A DNA stretch of 64,000 bases from Pseudomonas sediminis (GTDB lineage: Bacteria > Pseudomonadota > Gammaproteobacteria > Pseudomonadales > Pseudomonadaceae): positions 744,001 to 808,000 of the forward strand of contig NZ_NIQU01000001.1 of assembly GCF_002741105.1 (NCBI RefSeq), given 5' to 3'. Below, piece after piece: positions 61,666-64,000 of the stretch; the stretch's first letter is position 1, and every line of letters starts with the position of its first letter. The position numbers and the translations under genes are program-made. The notes below the pieces were generated by a model. It saw only the letters and a program-made list of their open reading frames with translations, had not been told where the DNA came from and made no database searches.

Positions 61666-63234
61666 ATGCCCACTGCCCTTACCCGAATTCTCCTGAGCCT
61701 GCTGCTGTTGCTGCCACTGGCAGCACAGGCTGGCGAGGCCGACGACTTCGTCGCTGCCAACGCCAGCAAACAGGCCAAACTGCTGCAGGACTGGGCCGCC
61801 ACGCCCAGCACCGAACGCATGCCACTGCTGCAAGCTCTGCAGCAGGGCCGCGTCGGCAGCGATGCCGACAAACGTGCCTTCATCGAACAGGACGGCACCT
61901 GGCAAGCCGCTGATGGCACTGCCGAAGCCAACGGCACGCCACGCAAACTGCGCCTGAACAACCGCCTGCGCGGCTTGGTCACCTTCGCCGTGGCCAGCCA
62001 TCAGTTGCTCGATCACGACGCCGCCGTACGCCTCGCTGCCGCCAAGCAACTGCAACGCAACACGCCGCCAGCGTTGCTGCCCTTGCTGGAAAGCCGCCTG
62101 AGCATGGAAGCCGACGAGAACGTGCGTGACGCCATTACCCTGGCCCTGGCCAATCTGCAGCTGGAGGCCAGCGACCCAGCCGTGCGCCTGGCTGCCGTGG
62201 AGCGCCTGGGCAAGACCGGCGACCCGCTGTCCCGCACGCGCCTGCAAAGCCTGCTCGATGGCGAAGAAAGCGATGCTACCGTGCGCGCCGCTGCCGAGCA
62301 GAGCCTGGCCCAGGTGAAGAACAAACTGCTGATCGGCGAACTGCTCGGCCAGGCCTTCAGCGGCCTGTCGCTTGGCTCGATCCTGCTGCTCGCAGCGCTG
62401 GGCCTGGCCATCACCTTCGGCTTGCTCGGGGTGATCAACATGGCCCACGGCGAAATGCTGATGCTGGGCGCCTACACCACCTACGTGGTGCAGCTGAGCT
62501 TCCAACGCCTGGCGCCCGAATACCTCACGCTCTACCCACTGGCTGCGTTGCCGATCGCCTTTCTGGTCACCGCCTGCATCGGCATGGCGCTGGAGCGCAC
62601 GGTGATCCGCCATCTCTACGGTCGCCCGCTGGAAACCCTGCTGGCCACCTGGGGAATCAGCCTGATCCTGATCCAGCTGGTACGCGTCACCTTCGGTGCG
62701 CAGAACGTCGAAGTGGCCAACCCGGCCTGGCTGTCTGGCGGCATGCAGGTGCTGCCGAACCTGGTGCTGCCGTACAACCGCATCGTCATCATCGGCTTCG
62801 CCTTGTTCGTCGTGGTCCTGACCTGGCTGCTGTTGAACAAGACGCGCCTGGGCCTGAACGTGCGCGCGGTAACCCAGAACCGCAACATGGCCGCCTGCTG
62901 CGGCGTGCCCACCGGGCGCGTGGACATGATGGCCTTCGGTCTCGGCTCGGGCATCGCCGGCCTCGGCGGCGTGGCCCTGAGCCAGATCGGCAACGTCGGC
63001 CCGGACCTCGGTCAGAGCTACATCATCGACTCCTTCCTGGTGGTGGTACTCGGCGGCGTCGGGCAACTGGCCGGTAGCGTGCTGGCCGCCTTCGGCCTGG
63101 GCGTGGTGAACAAATTCCTCGAGCCGCAGATCGGTGCCGTACTCGGCAAGATCCTCATCCTCGCGCTGATCATTCTGTTCATCCAGAAACGCCCGCAAGG
63201 CCTCTTCGCTCTCAAAGGACGGGTGATCGACTGA
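61666..63234 (+). CDS. urtB: Urea ABC transporter permease UrtB
   Basis: 522 aa. N-terminal signal peptide (about 1-22, LLLPLAAQAGEA), a soluble helical-repeat domain (about 25-220) typical of long proteobacterial UrtB, then about eight membrane helices with VINMAHGEMLMLGAYTTYV, ERTVIRHLYGRPLETLLATWG and GLGSGIAGLGGVALSQIGNV, features of LivH-type permeases. Forms the channel with UrtC. The start follows the repeats by 65 bp with AAGGA upstream; the stop overlaps urtC as TGATG. Synteny with PA4859. Confidence 0.94.
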   Translation: MPTALTRILLSLLLLLPLAAQAGEADDFVAANASKQAKLLQDWAATPSTERMPLLQALQQGRVGSDADKRAFIEQDGTWQAADGTAEANGTPRKLRLNNRLRGLVTFAVASHQLLDHDAAVRLAAAKQLQRNTPPALLPLLESRLSMEADENVRDAITLALANLQLEASDPAVRLAAVERLGKTGDPLSRTRLQSLLDGEESDATVRAAAEQSLAQVKNKLLIGELLGQAFSGLSLGSILLLAALGLAITFGLLGVINMAHGEMLMLGAYTTYVVQLSFQRLAPEYLTLYPLAALPIAFLVTACIGMALERTVIRHLYGRPLETLLATWGISLILIQLVRVTFGAQNVEVANPAWLSGGMQVLPNLVLPYNRIVIIGFALFVVVLTWLLLNKTRLGLNVRAVTQNRNMAACCGVPTGRVDMMAFGLGSGIAGLGGVALSQIGNVGPDLGQSYIIDSFLVVVLGGVGQLAGSVLAAFGLGVVNKFLEPQIGAVLGKILILALIILFIQKRPQGLFALKGRVID

Positions 63235-64000
63235 TGACCATGCCACTCAATCAAACGTTGCTGGCCCGCGCCAGCGCCAAGCTCGGCCCGCAGGTTTCGC
63301 TGGCCATCGGCCTGCTGGTGCTGGCCGTGCTGCTGGCCATGCCGCTGCTGCACCTGTTGCCGGCCGACCATGCCCTGCACGTCTCGGCCTATTCGCTGAC
63401 CCTGGTGGGCAAGATCCTCTGCTACGCCATCGTCGCCCTGGCGCTGGATCTGGTCTGGGGCTACGCCGGCATGCTGTCGCTGGGCCACGGCCTATTCTTC
63501 GCCCTCGGCGGCTACGCCATGGGCATGTACCTGATGCGCCAGTCGGCGGGTGACGGCCTGCCAGCGTTCATGAGCTTCCTCGCCTGGAGCGAATTGCCCT
63601 GGTACTGGTACGGCACCTCCAGCTTCCTCTGGGCGATGTGCCTGGTGGTGCTGGCGCCCGGCCTGCTGGCCCTGGTGTTCGGCTTCTTCGCCTTCCGCTC
63701 GCGGATCAAGGGCGTGTACTTCTCGATCATGACCCAGGCGCTGACCTTCGCCGGCATGCTCCTGTTCTTCCGCAACGAAACCGGCTTCGGCGGCAACAAC
63801 GGCTTTACCGGCTTCACCCGCATCCTCGGCTTCGACATCACCGCGCAGAGCACTCGCGCGGCGCTGTTCTTCGCCACCGTGGTGTTGCTGGTGGGCAGCC
63901 TGTACCTGGGCTTTCGCCTGGCACGCAGCAAGTTTGGCCGCGTGCTCACGGCCCTGCGTGACGCCGAGAACCGCCTGATGTTCTGCGGTTACGACCCACG
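63234..64000 (+). CDS. urtC: Urea ABC transporter permease UrtC, 3' end beyond window
   Basis: Partial: about 255 N-terminal residues are visible before the right edge. It begins at ATG 63234 overlapping the urtB stop as TGATG; a second in-frame ATG at 63240 is possible. LivM-type permease: ALDLVWGYAGMLSLGHGLFF, GGYAMGMYLMRQSAGDGLPAF (split by loop), FRSRIKGVYFSIMTQALTFA and ARSKFGRVLTALRDAENR, the loop that contacts the ATPase. Translational coupling to urtB supports a fixed 1:1 permease ratio. urtD, urtE and any urease genes would lie to the right and are not visible. Confidence 0.93.
   Translation, partial: MTMPLNQTLLARASAKLGPQVSLAIGLLVLAVLLAMPLLHLLPADHALHVSAYSLTLVGKILCYAIVALALDLVWGYAGMLSLGHGLFFALGGYAMGMYLMRQSAGDGLPAFMSFLAWSELPWYWYGTSSFLWAMCLVVLAPGLLALVFGFFAFRSRIKGVYFSIMTQALTFAGMLLFFRNETGFGGNNGFTGFTRILGFDITAQSTRAALFFATVVLLVGSLYLGFRLARSKFGRVLTALRDAENRLMFCGYDP

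Noticed and set aside
61507..63246. 579-codon minus-strand frame over urtB
   Set aside because: Shadow frame rich in Gln, Glu and Ala; urtB on the plus strand has signal peptide and permease motifs.
1..64000. tRNA, rRNA or phage/integrative element
   Set aside because: No cloverleaf-like sequence, rRNA segment, integrase, transposase or att-like direct repeat was found on reading.

Overview
The window is one contiguous piece of a high-GC gammaproteobacterial chromosome, almost certainly Pseudomonas in the broad sense. The stretch from about 30.35 kb to 53.7 kb has the gene order I know from P. aeruginosa PAO1 around PA4839-PA4857: speA, yciH, nudix, DUF2333, gcbA, ctpL, dsbD, aroQ, accB, accC, prmA, a DUF3426 gene, dusB, fis, purH, purD, retS, marC. 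Fis is nearly identical to the P. aeruginosa protein as I remember it. The interspersed palindromes are also of Pseudomonas type. I cannot fix the species; a P. mendocina/oleovorans-like lineage is a guess. No rRNA, tRNA, CRISPR array, transposase, integrase or prophage gene was seen.

Layout. 0-2.7 kb: cyanide-insensitive quinol oxidase cioAB (cioB cut by the window edge) with a perfect ANR/FNR box upstream. 2.7-7.7 kb: a fatty-acyl module of thiolase, high-molecular-weight FabG, AraC regulator and MaoC-like hydratase. 7.9-12.4 kb: MazG-like pyrophosphohydrolase and CmoM tRNA methyltransferase, two DUF4136 lipoproteins, an acetyltransferase, and an operon of two unrecognised lipoproteins. 12.6-16.3 kb: small transporter, diguanylate cyclase, chemoreceptor. 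16.5-24.3 kb: pbpC and the alpha-2-macroglobulin-like yfhM, separated by a DUF559 nuclease-like gene wrapped in palindromic repeats. 24.5-30.3 kb: MATE transporter, GAF-GGDEF protein, DUF2214 protein, and an AhpD-like/AzoR/GNAT operon divergent from a MocR-type regulator with a candidate operator between them. 30.4-53.7 kb: the conserved core block (polyamines, c-di-GMP signalling, phosphate chemotaxis, thiol redox, fatty-acid and purine synthesis, Fis, RetS).

53.8-64 kb: a nitrogen-scavenging locus with allophanate hydrolase (atzF), urea carboxylase, a GntR/FCD regulator, then urea ABC transporter genes urtA, urtB and a truncated urtC. Urea would be imported by Urt and degraded by the ATP-dependent urea amidolyase route. 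The control region in front of atzF is the most striking piece of non-coding sequence: two NtrC-like sites 21 bp apart, a textbook sigma-54 promoter about 100 bp downstream, and a 28-bp near-perfect palindrome over the predicted transcription start. This suggests nitrogen-limitation activation gated by the linked GntR repressor.

At least five families of interspersed palindromes sit in the intergenic gaps (CTCTCCC type, GTAGGGTGCGC type, GTAGCCCGGAT type and two REP-like types). Three CTCTCCC palindromes lie within about 600 bp around the DUF559 gene, and another lies inside the urt operon. Everything here comes from reading the sequence; no database search was run.
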